A stretch of 64,000 bases of DNA from Actinobacillus genomosp. 1 (GCF_029774175.1 NZ_CP103834.1:1622501-1686500), one strand, 5' to 3'; shown: positions 36,205 through 45,995, counted from the first letter of the stretch. The notes: generated by a model not told the origin, from the letters alone. Program-made: numbers and translations.

Positions 36205-36345
36205 ATATCATTTTACTCACCGGTTCGAAAAGAGTGTTTAATTTCTTAAAACTATTAAGCATTCTTGGCGATAAACTATCGAAAGATAGTTATTGGAAAG
36301 CACTGACACATTAGTGTCGTTTAATTTACTTTTAAGGAAACAAGA
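36205..36345 (+). promoter_or_regulatory. aqpZ leader with two compact hairpins
   Basis: AACTATC-GAAA-GATAGTT (a 7-bp stem with GNRA tetraloop) and GACAC-ATTA-GTGTC lie in series just ahead of aqpZ (36276-36320). Neither is followed by a T run, so they look like parts of a structured 5' leader. No known riboswitch is recognised. Confidence 0.4.
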
Positions 36346-37032
36346 ATGAAAAAATATTTCGCCGAGTTTTTCGGTACATTTTGGTTAGTATTTGGCGGCT
36401 GCGGTAGCGCAGTGTTAGCGGCAGGTATTCCTGAGTTAGGTATTGGCTATGCAGGCGTATCACTTGCATTCGGTTTAACCGTATTAACTATGGCTTATGC
36501 AGTAGGCCATATTTCGGGCGGTCACTTTAACCCGGCCGTTTCGATCGGCTTATTAGTTGGAGGCCGTTTTAATGCAAAAGATTTAGTGCCTTATATCGTG
36601 GCACAAGTTGTTGGTGCGATTGCAGCGGCAGCGGTGTTATACACGATTGCTTCGGGTGCGGCAGGTTTTGATGTAACCGCCGGTTTTGCAAGTAACGGTT
36701 TTGCGGAACATTCTCCACACGGCTATTCAATGGCTGCGGCACTTGTAATTGAAGTGGTATTAACCGCATTCTTCTTAATTATCATTATGGGAGCAACCGA
36801 CAAACGTGCACCGGCCGGTTTTGCACCGATTGCGATCGGCTTAGGCTTAACGTTAATTCACTTAATTTCGATTCCGGTAACCAATACTTCGGTAAACCCG
36901 GCTCGTTCAACCGGTGTTGCCTTATTCCAAGGCTCTTGGACGATTGAACAACTATGGTTATTCTGGGTAGCACCGATTTTAGGTGCAATTATCGGTGCGT
37001 TAGCTTATCGCTTTATTGCTGAAGAAAAATAA
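36346..37032 (+). CDS. aqpZ: Aquaporin Z
   Basis: 228-residue water channel of the inner membrane with six membrane helices. Both NPA motifs are present (SGGHFNPAVSIGLL and NTSVNPARSTGVAL), the second with the Arg of the selectivity filter. Start ATG 36346 after TTAAGGAAAC. A hairpin of the terminator type (AATGCAG...CTGCATTTT, 37055-37085) follows. Confidence 0.95.
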   Translation: MKKYFAEFFGTFWLVFGGCGSAVLAAGIPELGIGYAGVSLAFGLTVLTMAYAVGHISGGHFNPAVSIGLLVGGRFNAKDLVPYIVAQVVGAIAAAAVLYTIASGAAGFDVTAGFASNGFAEHSPHGYSMAAALVIEVVLTAFFLIIIMGATDKRAPAGFAPIAIGLGLTLIHLISIPVTNTSVNPARSTGVALFQGSWTIEQLWLFWVAPILGAIIGALAYRFIAEEK

Positions 37033-37054
37033 GCTTTAACTTCATATCATTTAT

Positions 37055-37086
37055 AATGCAGTTCTCCCTCGGTAGAGCTGCATTTT
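37055..37086 (+). terminator. Terminator after aqpZ
   Basis: AATGCAG pairs with CTGCATT, with further TCTC/GAG pairing inside, followed by TTTATCT. Confidence 0.65.
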
Positions 37087-37109
37087 ATCTGTAACACAAC
37101 GGGATAAAT

Positions 37110-37250
37110 ATGAAATCGCTGTTTAGAATCTTTGTTATCGCAATATGCAGTAGTGCATTAAGCGGTTGTTTAGTCACTTCCGTTGTAGGCGGTGTAGTCG
37201 GTACTGCTGTTGATGTAGTGGATACGGTTACACCGGATATTACCGATTAA
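37110..37250 (+). CDS. Very small lipoprotein (46 residues)
   Basis: ATG 37110, with GGGA ahead, to TAA 37248-37250. The peptide MKSLFRIFVIAICSSALSGC ends in a lipobox (LSGC), leaving a 27-residue Gly/Val-rich mature part (LVTSVVGGVVGTAVDVVDTV and TPDITD). It resembles small entericidin-like or NF-type membrane lipoproteins of Pasteurellaceae. The codons for LSG overlap an uptake-signal core (TTAAGCGGTTG). Function unknown. An uptake-signal hairpin at 37274-37299 follows. Confidence 0.75.
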   Translation: MKSLFRIFVIAICSSALSGCLVTSVVGGVVGTAVDVVDTVTPDITD

Positions 37251-37273
37251 GTTTGCAAATTTCGTGCAAAATC

Positions 37274-37299
37274 AGACCGCTTGTTTGAACAAAGCGGTC
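37274..37299. terminator. Uptake-signal hairpin ahead of slyD
   Basis: GACCGCTTGTT and AACAAAGCGGTC pair with one bulge, then TTTTATTT follows. Confidence 0.75.
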
Positions 37300-37382
37300 A
37301 TTTTATTTCTATTCTTTGCAAATCTGCGATAAACCGCTACAATGAATCGTATTTTTACCTAAATAGAAAAAAGGAATCCTTA

Positions 37383-37976
37383 ATGAAAATCGCAAAAAAT
37401 GTTGTTCCAAGCATTGCTTACCAAGTTCGCACACAAGACGGCGTGTTAGTTGATGAAGCACCGGTAAACCAACCGTTAGAATATTTACACGGTCATAATA
37501 ATCTTGTTGAAGGTTTAGAAAAAGCACTTGAAGGCAAAGCGGTAGGCGATGTTTTTGAAGTTCGCGTTAAACCGGAAGAAGGTTACGGCGAATACAATGA
37601 AAACATGGTTCAACGTGTACCGAAAGATGTATTTATGGGCGTTGATGAATTAGAAGTCGGTATGCGTTTTATCGCCGATACCGATTTAGGTCCGTTACCG
37701 GTTGTTATCACTGAAGTGGACGGTGACGAAGTAGTGGTTGATGGTAACCATATGTTAGCCGGTCAAGAGTTATTATTCTCTGTTGAAGTGGTAGCAACCC
37801 GTGAAGCGACATTAGAAGAAATCGCACACGGTCATATTCATTCCGGTCATGAACACGAAGGTTGCTGCGGCGGCCACGGTGAAGAAGGCGGCTGCGGATG
37901 CGGCGGTCATGATCATCATCACGACCACGATCATCACCATGGACATGGCGGTTGCGGCTGTGGCGGTCACCACTAA
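37383..37976 (+). CDS. slyD: FKBP-type peptidyl-prolyl isomerase SlyD
   Basis: 197 residues from ATG 37383; the longer frame upstream runs through the terminator. FKBP domain with inserted chaperone flap (about 1-145: EYLHGHNNLVEGLEKALEGK, VKPEEGYGEYNENMVQ), then a metal-binding tail very rich in His, Cys and Gly (HSGHEHEGCCGGHGEEGGCGCGG and HHHHDHDHHHG-type runs). SlyD acts as a folding helper and as a nickel carrier for hydrogenase and urease. A. pleuropneumoniae has urease, so the nickel role is relevant. Confidence 0.95.
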   Translation: MKIAKNVVPSIAYQVRTQDGVLVDEAPVNQPLEYLHGHNNLVEGLEKALEGKAVGDVFEVRVKPEEGYGEYNENMVQRVPKDVFMGVDELEVGMRFIADTDLGPLPVVITEVDGDEVVVDGNHMLAGQELLFSVEVVATREATLEEIAHGHIHSGHEHEGCCGGHGEEGGCGCGGHDHHHDHDHHHGHGGCGCGGHH

Positions 37977-38101
37977 TCTTTAGTTATTTCATTTTGGCGC
38001 AAGCGTTATCGCTTGTGCCTTTTTAGTTTTTCTTCAAACAATAACCTGACGTACCCTTCAATACGCCGATATAAAAGTATAATAAAATACAGAGCAGTGT
38101 T

Positions 38102-39628
38102 ATGAGCAATCCGACAATTCAATCCGGCACCGATTATTTGCGTGCAATCCTCAGTTCCAATATCTACGACCTAGCGCAAGTTACCCCGCTTCAAAAAATG
38201 GAAAAACTCTCCGAGCGTTTAGGCAACCAAATTCTTATCAAACGTGAAGACCGCCAACCGGTACATAGTTTCAAATTGCGTGGCGCATTTGCCATGATTT
38301 CCAATCTCTCGGCAAGCCAAAAAGCCGCCGGTGTGATTACCGCCTCGGCAGGAAACCACGCTCAAGGTGTGGCACTTTCATCAAAACACTTAGGACTTCG
38401 TGCATTAATCGTTATGCCGCAAAATACGCCAGCAATTAAAGTCGATGCGGTACGAGGGTTCGGTGGAGAAGTCTTACTATTCGGTGCCAATTTTGATGAG
38501 GCGAAAGCCAAAGCATTAGAACTTTCTACAGAGTTGGGGATGACTTTCGTACCACCGTTCGATCACCCGATGGTGATTGCCGGACAAGGTACGATCGGTA
38601 TGGAATTAGTACAGCAAAGATCAGATTTAGATTATGTATTCGTACCGGTCGGAGGCGGCGGTTTAGCCGCCGGTATTGCGGTATTAATTAAGCAAATTCT
38701 ACCGAATGTAAAAGTGATTGGCGTTGAATCAAAAGATTCCGCTTGTTTGCAACATGCCTTAAAAGTCGGCAAACCGGATAACTTGGAACGTGTCGGCTTA
38801 TTCGCAGACGGTATTGCAGTAAAAAGAATCGGTGACGAAACCTTCCGTTTATGTCAGCAATATATTGACGAAGTGGTACTGGTCGATAACGATCAGATTT
38901 GTGCGGCAATGAAAGATATTTTTGAAAACGTACGTGCGGTTGCAGAACCTTCCGGTGCGACTTCATTAGCCGGCTTAAAAAAATATGTGAAAGAACACCA
39001 ACTTGAAGGCAAAAACTTAGCTTGTGTGCTTTCCGGTGCGAACCTGAATTTCCATACGTTACGTTATGTTTCGGAACGTTGTGAAATCGGCGAAAAACAT
39101 GAAGCCTTATTAGCGGTAACCATTCCTGAACAAAAAGGCAGTTTTTTAAAATTCTGTGAGATTTTAGGCAATAGAGCGGTCACCGAATTTAACTATCGAC
39201 ACACAGATGATAATAAGGCGTGTATTTTCGTTGGGGTTCGTATTACCGGCAGCGCGGAAAAAGCGGATATCATTCGCGATCTACAACAGCACAATTATAA
39301 CGTAGCGGATCTTTCGGATGATGACATTGCTAAAACGCATATTCGTTATATGGTCGGCGGTCGTCCTAATAGCATTACCAGTGAGCAACTTTATAGCTTC
39401 GAATTCCCTGAGCAAAAAGGCGCATTATTAAAATTCCTCCAAACACTGACCGATTGGGATATTTCGTTATTCCATTATCGTGCGCACGGGGCGGATTACG
39501 GTGATATTCTTGCCGCATTTACATTGGATGAAAGCGATAAACATCGTCTTAATCAACATTTGGATCAACTCGGTTATCGTTATCAAAATGTCACGGATAG
39601 CTTGGCATATCAGTACTTTTTAAAATAA
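38102..39628 (+). CDS. ilvA: Threonine deaminase (biosynthetic)
   Basis: 508-residue PLP enzyme that opens isoleucine synthesis by turning threonine into 2-oxobutanoate. The PLP lysine is in VHSFKLRGAFAMI, the phosphate-binding loop in VPVGGGGLAAGIA. Two C-terminal ACT-like regulatory domains start with PEQKGSFLKFCEIL and PEQKGALLKFLQTL, so isoleucine feedback control is expected. It stands alone here, outside an ilv operon. Confidence 0.95.
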   Translation: MSNPTIQSGTDYLRAILSSNIYDLAQVTPLQKMEKLSERLGNQILIKREDRQPVHSFKLRGAFAMISNLSASQKAAGVITASAGNHAQGVALSSKHLGLRALIVMPQNTPAIKVDAVRGFGGEVLLFGANFDEAKAKALELSTELGMTFVPPFDHPMVIAGQGTIGMELVQQRSDLDYVFVPVGGGGLAAGIAVLIKQILPNVKVIGVESKDSACLQHALKVGKPDNLERVGLFADGIAVKRIGDETFRLCQQYIDEVVLVDNDQICAAMKDIFENVRAVAEPSGATSLAGLKKYVKEHQLEGKNLACVLSGANLNFHTLRYVSERCEIGEKHEALLAVTIPEQKGSFLKFCEILGNRAVTEFNYRHTDDNKACIFVGVRITGSAEKADIIRDLQQHNYNVADLSDDDIAKTHIRYMVGGRPNSITSEQLYSFEFPEQKGALLKFLQTLTDWDISLFHYRAHGADYGDILAAFTLDESDKHRLNQHLDQLGYRYQNVTDSLAYQYFLK

Positions 39629-39698
39629 GTGCTAGGAATTATCGGTTAAATTGACTGTCTAACGGGCAGTTTTTACTCTCTTTTTTAAGGATATAACA

Positions 39699-41033
39699 AT
39701 GGCAGAACGTAAATATTTCGGTACGGACGGCGTACGAGGCAAAGTAGGACAATTTCCTATTACTCCCGATTTTGCATTAAAACTCGGTTGGGCGGCAGGT
39801 AAAATTTTGGCAACCCAAGGTACTAAACAAGTGCTAATCGGTAAAGATACGCGTATTTCAGGTTATATGTTGGAATCGGCATTAGAAGCGGGGCTTGCGG
39901 CGGCAGGTCTTTCCGCCGCATTTGTCGGTCCAATGCCGACTCCCGCAATCGCATATCTTACGCGTACTTTCCGTGCCGAAGCGGGTATTGTGATTTCCGC
40001 ATCACATAACCCATATTACGATAATGGCATTAAATTCTTCTCAAGTGTCGGGGAAAAATTACCGGACGAAGTGGAAGAAGCAATCGAAGCGTTGTTAGAT
40101 CAACCGATGGATTGCGTTGAATCTGCGCAATTAGGTAAAGCTATGCGCATTAATGACGCAGCCGGTCGTTATATCGAATTCTGTAAAGGAACATTCCCGG
40201 CAAATGCCAGCCTGAAAGGTTATAAAATCGTGGTGGACTGTGCAAACGGCGCAACTTACCACATCGCACCGAACGTAATGCGTGAACTTGGTGCGGAAGT
40301 GATTGAAATCGGTACCAAGCCGGACGGTTTAAATATCAATGAAAAATGCGGTGCAACCGATATTAAAGCGTTACAAAAAGTAGTGGTTGAATCAGGTGCG
40401 GATGTCGGGCTTGCTTATGATGGTGATGGCGACCGCATTATGATGGTGGATCATTTAGGTAATAAAGTGGACGGCGACCAGATCCTATTTATTATTGCGC
40501 GTGAAGCATTACGTTCGGGCAAATTACACGGTGGCGTAGTCGGTACGTTAATGAGTAATATGGGCTTAGAAGTAGCGTTGAAACACTTAGCGATTCCATT
40601 TACTCGTGCGAATGTCGGCGACCGTTACGTACTCGAACAATTAAAAGAAAAAGGCTGGAAATTGGGTGGCGAAAACTCAGGTCACATTATCGTGTTAGAT
40701 AAAAACACCACCGGTGACGGTATTATCGCCTCACTTGAAGTGTTGGCCGCAATGGAAGCGCATAAAATGAGCTTAAATGACTTAGCGCGCGCCGTACCAT
40801 TATTCCCACAAGTGTTAATTAATGTACGTTTTGAAGGCGGCAAAAATCCGTTAGAAAGCGATGCGGTAAAAGCGGTTGCGGCAGATGTAGAAAAACGTTT
40901 GGCTGGCAAAGGACGTATTCTTCTCCGTAAGTCAGGCACAGAGCCGTTAATTCGTGTGATGGTGGAATGTGAAGACGGTGTATTAGCGCAAAGCTGTGCG
41001 GAAGAAATCGTTGCAGCGGTAAAAAATAACTAA
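39699..41033 (+). CDS. glmM: Phosphoglucosamine mutase
   Basis: 444 residues; converts glucosamine-6-phosphate to glucosamine-1-phosphate for UDP-GlcNAc, peptidoglycan and LPS. The phosphoserine loop is GIVISASHNPYYDNGIKFF, the metal loop DGDGDRIMMVD, the sugar-binding loop GGENSGHI, and the phosphate-binding RKSGTEPLIRVMVE. Start ATG 39699 after TTAAGGATAT. An uptake-signal terminator follows. Confidence 0.96.
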   Translation: MAERKYFGTDGVRGKVGQFPITPDFALKLGWAAGKILATQGTKQVLIGKDTRISGYMLESALEAGLAAAGLSAAFVGPMPTPAIAYLTRTFRAEAGIVISASHNPYYDNGIKFFSSVGEKLPDEVEEAIEALLDQPMDCVESAQLGKAMRINDAAGRYIEFCKGTFPANASLKGYKIVVDCANGATYHIAPNVMRELGAEVIEIGTKPDGLNINEKCGATDIKALQKVVVESGADVGLAYDGDGDRIMMVDHLGNKVDGDQILFIIAREALRSGKLHGGVVGTLMSNMGLEVALKHLAIPFTRANVGDRYVLEQLKEKGWKLGGENSGHIIVLDKNTTGDGIIASLEVLAAMEAHKMSLNDLARAVPLFPQVLINVRFEGGKNPLESDAVKAVAADVEKRLAGKGRILLRKSGTEPLIRVMVECEDGVLAQSCAEEIVAAVKNN

Positions 41034-41040
41034 CTAATGA

Positions 41041-41090
41041 CAAGCGGTCGAATTTTTGCAAAAATTTGCGGAAATTCGACCGCTTTTATT
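41041..41090. terminator. Uptake-signal terminator after glmM
   Basis: AAGCGGTCGAATTT pairs with AAATTCGACCGCTT, then TTATTTAT. Confidence 0.8.
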
Positions 41091-41167
41091 TATGGTAAAT
41101 CGGTTTGTTACTGATAATATTTCAAGTGTTCATTTTAAAATAAAACTAATATAAAAAAGGATTGATT

Positions 41168-41827
41168 ATGACCCAACAAGAAATGAAAAAAATTGCCGCG
41201 CAAGCCGCACTTAAATTTGTAAAGCCGGATACTATCGTGGGTGTCGGTAGCGGTTCTACGGTAAACTGTTTTATTGATGCGTTAGCCTCAATGAAAGATG
41301 ATATTAAAGGTGCGGTAGCCGCTTCAAAAGCTTCCGAAGAACGTTTACGCGCTATCGGTATTGAAGTATTTAGTGCAAATGAAGTGACTGAATTAGACGT
41401 TTATATTGACGGTGCGGATGAAATCACTCCGCAAGGTGCGATGATTAAAGGCGGTGGTGCAGCACTAACCCGAGAGAAAATCGTTAGCTCGCTGGCGAAA
41501 AAATTTGTTTGTATCGTGGATAGCTCAAAACAAGTGGATGTACTAGGCACAACCTTCCCGTTACCGGTAGAAGTAATCCCAATGGCACGTTCATATGTCG
41601 CTCGCCAGTTAGTCGCTTTAGGCGGTTCGCCGGAATACCGTGAAGGCGTAGTGACCGATAACGGCAATGTAATTTTAGACGTACATAATTTCCATATCCT
41701 TGAACCGCTCAAAATGGAACATACCATCAATAATATTGCCGGTGTCGTCACGAACGGTATCTTTGCACAACGTTATGCAAACGTAACCATTATCGGTACA
41801 CCGGAAGGCGCAAAAATTATTGAATAA
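41168..41827 (+). CDS. rpiA: Ribose-5-phosphate isomerase A
   Basis: 219 residues from ATG 41168 (AAAAAGGA ahead). Pentose phosphate enzyme converting ribose-5-P and ribulose-5-P. Conserved blocks GVGSGSTVNCFIDAL, DVYIDGADEITPQGAMIKGGGAALTREK (catalytic Asp/Lys/Glu) and the C-terminal GVVTNGIFA. It is followed by serA, the same order as in E. coli and H. influenzae. Confidence 0.96.
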   Translation: MTQQEMKKIAAQAALKFVKPDTIVGVGSGSTVNCFIDALASMKDDIKGAVAASKASEERLRAIGIEVFSANEVTELDVYIDGADEITPQGAMIKGGGAALTREKIVSSLAKKFVCIVDSSKQVDVLGTTFPLPVEVIPMARSYVARQLVALGGSPEYREGVVTDNGNVILDVHNFHILEPLKMEHTINNIAGVVTNGIFAQRYANVTIIGTPEGAKIIE

Positions 41828-41956
41828 GTCAATAAAACACACGAAATATTTTCGCAATTGATTATGATGATCTCTTCTATCAAATTCAAAAATTTTTCGT
41901 GTGTTTCTTTTTGTAAAATGGTAAAACAATAAAAACAAACACAACAAGGATCCAGT

Positions 41957-43186
41957 ATGGCAGTTCAAATTGATAAATCAAAAATTAAATTTCTGTTACT
42001 TGAAGGCGTACATCAAAATGCGTTAGACGTGTTGCAAGCGGCAGGTTATACCAATATTGAATATCATAAAAAAGCATTAGACGGCGATGATTTGATTAAC
42101 GCAATCAAAGATGCACACTTTGTCGGTTTACGTTCTCGTACTTACCTCACCAAAGAGGTGCTCTCTCATGCCAAAAATCTAGTATCAATCGGCTGTTTCT
42201 GTATCGGTACTAACCAAGTTGATTTAAAAGAAGCGAAACGTCTCGGTATTCCGGTATTTAATGCACCGTTTTCAAATACACGTTCGGTAGCGGAATTAGT
42301 GTTAGCGGAAATTATTCTTTTGATGCGTCAAGTGCCGAAAGCGAATGCCGAAGTACATCGCGGTGTGTGGAACAAATCGGCTGCCGGCTCAAACGAAGTA
42401 CGTGGTAAAAAATTAGGGATTGTCGGTTACGGTCATATCGGCTCGCAATTAAGCGTAATGGCGGAATCTATCGGTATGCAAGTTTATTTCTATGATATTG
42501 AAAATAAACTACCGTTAGGTAATGCACAGCAAGTAACAAGTTTAGACGAATTACTTGCCAGTTGCGATGCGATTTCTTTACATGTCCCAGAAAATGCTTC
42601 GACTAAAAATTTAATGAATGCGGCACGTATTGCACAATTAAAATATGATTCCGTATTAATTAATGCGGCACGTGGTACGGTAGTGGATATTGATGCGTTA
42701 GCAGAGCGTTTAGCGCAAGGCACTTTACGTGGTGCGGCGATTGACGTATTCCCGGAAGAGCCGGCGTCCATCAATGATCCGTTCGAATCGCCGTTATGCC
42801 AATTCGATAATGTAATTTTAACTCCGCATATCGGTGGTTCAACCGCTGAAGCGCAAGCGAATATCGGTACCGAAGTAGCAAGTAAATTCGTGAAATATGC
42901 GGATAACGGTTCTACCCTTTCTGCGGTTAATTTCCCGGAAGTATCGTTACCGATTCTGCATAGTAATGCGAAACGCTTGTTACATATTCATGAAAACCGC
43001 CCGGGTATTTTGAATAAGATCAACCAAGTGTTCGTAGATGGTAACGTGAATATTGCCGGTCAGTATCTACAAACGGATCCGAATATCGGTTATGTGGTCA
43101 TTGATGTGGAATTGGACGATGCAAGCGAAGCGTTAGAACGCTTGCAACAAATTGACGGCACTATTAAAGCCCGTGTGATTTCATAA
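41957..43186 (+). CDS. serA: D-3-phosphoglycerate dehydrogenase
   Basis: 409 residues; first step of serine synthesis. NAD loop GIVGYGHIGSQLSVMAESIGM, catalytic Arg in NAARGTVVDIDAL, His-Glu pair in IDVFPEEPAS and LTPHIGGSTAEAQ, and a C-terminal ACT domain (HENRPGILNKINQVFVDGNV) for feedback by serine. Start ATG 41957 after CAAGGATCC. Confidence 0.96.
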   Translation: MAVQIDKSKIKFLLLEGVHQNALDVLQAAGYTNIEYHKKALDGDDLINAIKDAHFVGLRSRTYLTKEVLSHAKNLVSIGCFCIGTNQVDLKEAKRLGIPVFNAPFSNTRSVAELVLAEIILLMRQVPKANAEVHRGVWNKSAAGSNEVRGKKLGIVGYGHIGSQLSVMAESIGMQVYFYDIENKLPLGNAQQVTSLDELLASCDAISLHVPENASTKNLMNAARIAQLKYDSVLINAARGTVVDIDALAERLAQGTLRGAAIDVFPEEPASINDPFESPLCQFDNVILTPHIGGSTAEAQANIGTEVASKFVKYADNGSTLSAVNFPEVSLPILHSNAKRLLHIHENRPGILNKINQVFVDGNVNIAGQYLQTDPNIGYVVIDVELDDASEALERLQQIDGTIKARVIS

Positions 43187-43202
43187 TATTTATATCAAAT
43201 AG

Positions 43203-43250
43203 CAAGCGGTGGAATTTGCAGAAAACTTTGCAAATTCCACCGCTTGTTTT
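43203..43250. terminator. Uptake-signal terminator between serA and znuA
   Basis: CAAGCGGTGGAATTTGC pairs with GCAAATTCCACCGCTTG; a T run follows on the plus strand. It serves the converging serA and znuA genes. Confidence 0.85.
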
Positions 43251-43261
43251 TTATCTGCCGA

Positions 43262-44239
43262 TTATTTCAAGCACTGGCTGAATTCATCGGCAATCGCTTG
43301 TAAGAATTGCGGATAAGCGGTTTGGCTTAATTCGATTTTCGCACCGAGCGGATCTAATTGTCCGACTTTAACTTGCGTACCTTTACTGAGACTTTCAATC
43401 ACTTTCGGGGTAAATTGAGGTTCGGCAAATAAACATTGCGCTTTATGAGCCGCAACATTTTTCTTAATTACGCTTAACGTTTTCGCCCCCGGTGCTACGC
43501 TCGGGTTAATCGTAAACGAACCTAATGAGGTTAATCCGTAAGCACGTTCAAAATAGCCGTAAGCATCATGGAAAGTATAATAACCTTTACCTTTTACCGC
43601 CGCTAATTGATTGCGAATTTGTTCGTTTTTAGCGGTTAAATTTGCTTTAAATGTTGCAAGATTTTCCGCAATTTTCGCTTTTTGTTCCGGTAATTGTGCG
43701 CTTAGACGTGCTGCGATTTGTTCCGCTGCGGCAAGGCTTGCTTCCGGCGAGAACCAGATATGCCAATCTTTATCATGATTATGACCTTCGTGATCATGGT
43801 GATCATGACCGTTATGTGCCTCATGTTTATGATCATGTTCGTGTTCGTGCTTATGGTCGTGATCATGTTCATGTTTTTCATCGTCATCATGATCATCGTG
43901 TTTTTCCGTTGCATCGACAATCGCTTTAATTGCCGGCACATCATCTAAACTGAGCACTTTCTCTTTCGGTAATTTATCGATACTTTTTTCTAAAAACGTT
44001 TCTAAATCTTCACCGACCCAAACGACAAGTTGTGCGGATTTTAACTGTTCTACGTCAGACGGTTTTAAACTGTAATCGTGTGGAGAAGCAGTCACCGGCA
44101 ATAATACTTTGCTTTCCGTTACTCCTTCCGTAATTGCACTTGCGATAAAACCTAGCGGTTTGATCGTAGTAAGTACATCGGCATTCGCGACTGCGGTTGC
44201 GCCTAGCATAGCTAATGCTAAAGCAGTTTTCTTAAACAT
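43262..44239 (-). CDS. znuA: High-affinity zinc-binding periplasmic protein ZnuA
   Basis: 325 residues with a signal peptide (ALAMLGATAVANA|D). Cluster A-I metal-binding protein: ligand His in VTASPHDYSLKPSDV, DWHIWFSPEAS and FHDAYGYFERAYG, and a long His/Asp-rich loop between about residues 112 and 157 that buffers zinc. It feeds a ZnuBC importer not in the window. Start ATG 44239 after GGAGAA. Divergent from ubiD with a 144-bp AT-rich gap where a Zur site is expected but not clearly visible. Confidence 0.94.
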   Translation of the reverse strand: MFKKTALALAMLGATAVANADVLTTIKPLGFIASAITEGVTESKVLLPVTASPHDYSLKPSDVEQLKSAQLVVWVGEDLETFLEKSIDKLPKEKVLSLDDVPAIKAIVDATEKHDDHDDDEKHEHDHDHKHEHEHDHKHEAHNGHDHHDHEGHNHDKDWHIWFSPEASLAAAEQIAARLSAQLPEQKAKIAENLATFKANLTAKNEQIRNQLAAVKGKGYYTFHDAYGYFERAYGLTSLGSFTINPSVAPGAKTLSVIKKNVAAHKAQCLFAEPQFTPKVIESLSKGTQVKVGQLDPLGAKIELSQTAYPQFLQAIADEFSQCLK

Positions 44240-44383
44240 AGTATTCTCCTATTGGGCTAAAGTGGGGCGATTCTATCAAACTTCTATAAAATTTCCATAT
44301 AAATTTCATAATTTTTTTATGGGTATTTTTCATTGATTGTTTTCTATATACTAGCGGTCGAATTTTTCTGATTTTTTACCAAT

Positions 44384-45847
44384 ATGAAATACAAAGATTT
44401 ACGTGAATTTTTAGCACAACTAGAAAGCCAAGGCGAATTAGTGCGAGTCAAACAAGAGATCGACCCTTATCTCGAAATGACAGAAATTGCAGACCGTACT
44501 TTACGTAAAGGCGGACCGGCGATTTTATTTGAAAACCCGAAAGGCTACCGAATGCCGGTACTGTGTAATTTATTCGGCACACCGAAACGTGTCGCATTAG
44601 GGATGGGGCAAGAAGATACACACGCCTTACGAGAACTCGGCAAATTATTAGCCTTTCTGAAAGAACCTGAACCGCCGAAAGGTTTTAAAGAACTTATCGG
44701 GCAACTGCCGCAATGGAAACAAGTGCTGAATATGCCAAGTAAGGTATTGGGTAAAGCGGATTGCCAACAAATGGTATTGAGCGGTGATGACGTTGATTTG
44801 TATAAATTGCCGATTATGCACTGCCATGAAGGTGATGTTGCACCGCTTGTTACTTGGGGATTAACCATTACTCAAGGGCCTTATAAAAAACGCCAAAACC
44901 TAGGGATTTACCGCCAACAGCTGATTGGTAAAAACAAGCTAATTATGCGTTGGTTATCGCATCGTGGCGGTGCGTTGGATTTTCACGAATGGAAGGAAGC
45001 CAATCCGGATAAACCGTTTCCGGTTTCGGTGGCTATCGGTGCTGATCCGGCAACCATTTTAGCGGCGGTTACACCGATTCCCGATACTTTATCGGAATAT
45101 GCGTTCGCTGGTTTATTACGAGGTCAGAAAACCGAGGTAACCAAGTCCATTAGTAATGATTTGGAAGTACCGGCAAGTGCGGAAATTGTGTTGGAGGGTT
45201 ATATCGACCCGAATGAAACGGCATTGGAAGGCCCATACGGCGATCATACCGGCTATTACAATGAACAAGAATATTTTCCGGTATTTACCGTGACGCATAT
45301 CACGATGCGTCGTGATGCGATTTATCACTCGACTTACACCGGTCGTCCGCCGGATGAACCGGCAGTTCTCGGTGAAGCGTTAAACGAAGTGTTTATTCCG
45401 ATTTTGCAAAAGCAATTTCCGGAAATTGTAGATTTCTATTTGCCGCCGGAAGGTTGTTCCTACCGCCTTGCGGTGGTAACGATTAAAAAACAATACGCAG
45501 GCCATGCAAAACGGGTGATGATGGGCGTTTGGTCGTTTCTCCGCCAATTTATGTACACCAAATTTGTGATTGTCTGTGATGACGATGTAAACGCCAGAGA
45601 TTGGAAAGACGTGATTTGGGCGATTACTACACGTTGTGACCCGAGCCGAGATACCACCTTGATTGATCATACACCGATTGATTATTTGGATTTCGCTTCA
45701 CCGATTGCAGGCTTGGGCTCAAAAATGGGGATTGATGCAACCAATAAATGGCCGGGCGAAACCAACCGTGAATGGGGTACACCAATTAAAAAAGATCCGA
45801 ATGTCGTTAAACGTGTTGATGAAATTTGGGAGCAATTAGGACTATAA
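44384..45847 (+). CDS. ubiD: prFMN-dependent 3-octaprenyl-4-hydroxybenzoate decarboxylase
   Basis: 487 residues; ubiquinone-pathway decarboxylase using the prenylated flavin made by UbiX. Blocks: AILFENPKGYRMPVLCNLFG, GIYRQQLIGKNKLIMRW, NETALEGPYGDHTGYY and DDVNARDWKDVIWAITTRCDPSRD. Length and motifs match E. coli UbiD. Start ATG 44384; the ribosome site is poor (ACCAAT). Confidence 0.95.
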   Translation: MKYKDLREFLAQLESQGELVRVKQEIDPYLEMTEIADRTLRKGGPAILFENPKGYRMPVLCNLFGTPKRVALGMGQEDTHALRELGKLLAFLKEPEPPKGFKELIGQLPQWKQVLNMPSKVLGKADCQQMVLSGDDVDLYKLPIMHCHEGDVAPLVTWGLTITQGPYKKRQNLGIYRQQLIGKNKLIMRWLSHRGGALDFHEWKEANPDKPFPVSVAIGADPATILAAVTPIPDTLSEYAFAGLLRGQKTEVTKSISNDLEVPASAEIVLEGYIDPNETALEGPYGDHTGYYNEQEYFPVFTVTHITMRRDAIYHSTYTGRPPDEPAVLGEALNEVFIPILQKQFPEIVDFYLPPEGCSYRLAVVTIKKQYAGHAKRVMMGVWSFLRQFMYTKFVIVCDDDVNARDWKDVIWAITTRCDPSRDTTLIDHTPIDYLDFASPIAGLGSKMGIDATNKWPGETNREWGTPIKKDPNVVKRVDEIWEQLGL

Positions 45848-45995
45848 CTTTAACAATACGGTGAAAAGTTTGCTGAGAATTACAAGAGCAAGCGGTTAAA
45901 TTTTCTTAAAGATTTACCAATATAAAAACAGCTTATTTCAGCAACTTTCGCCGTATTTAATTTTATTTTTATTACTTTTCATTAAAGGAGAACTT

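Noticed and set aside
43651..43948. ORFs on both strands rich in Met/Ile/His opposite or out of frame with znuA
   Set aside because: They are produced by the repetitive His/Asp codons of the znuA metal loop.
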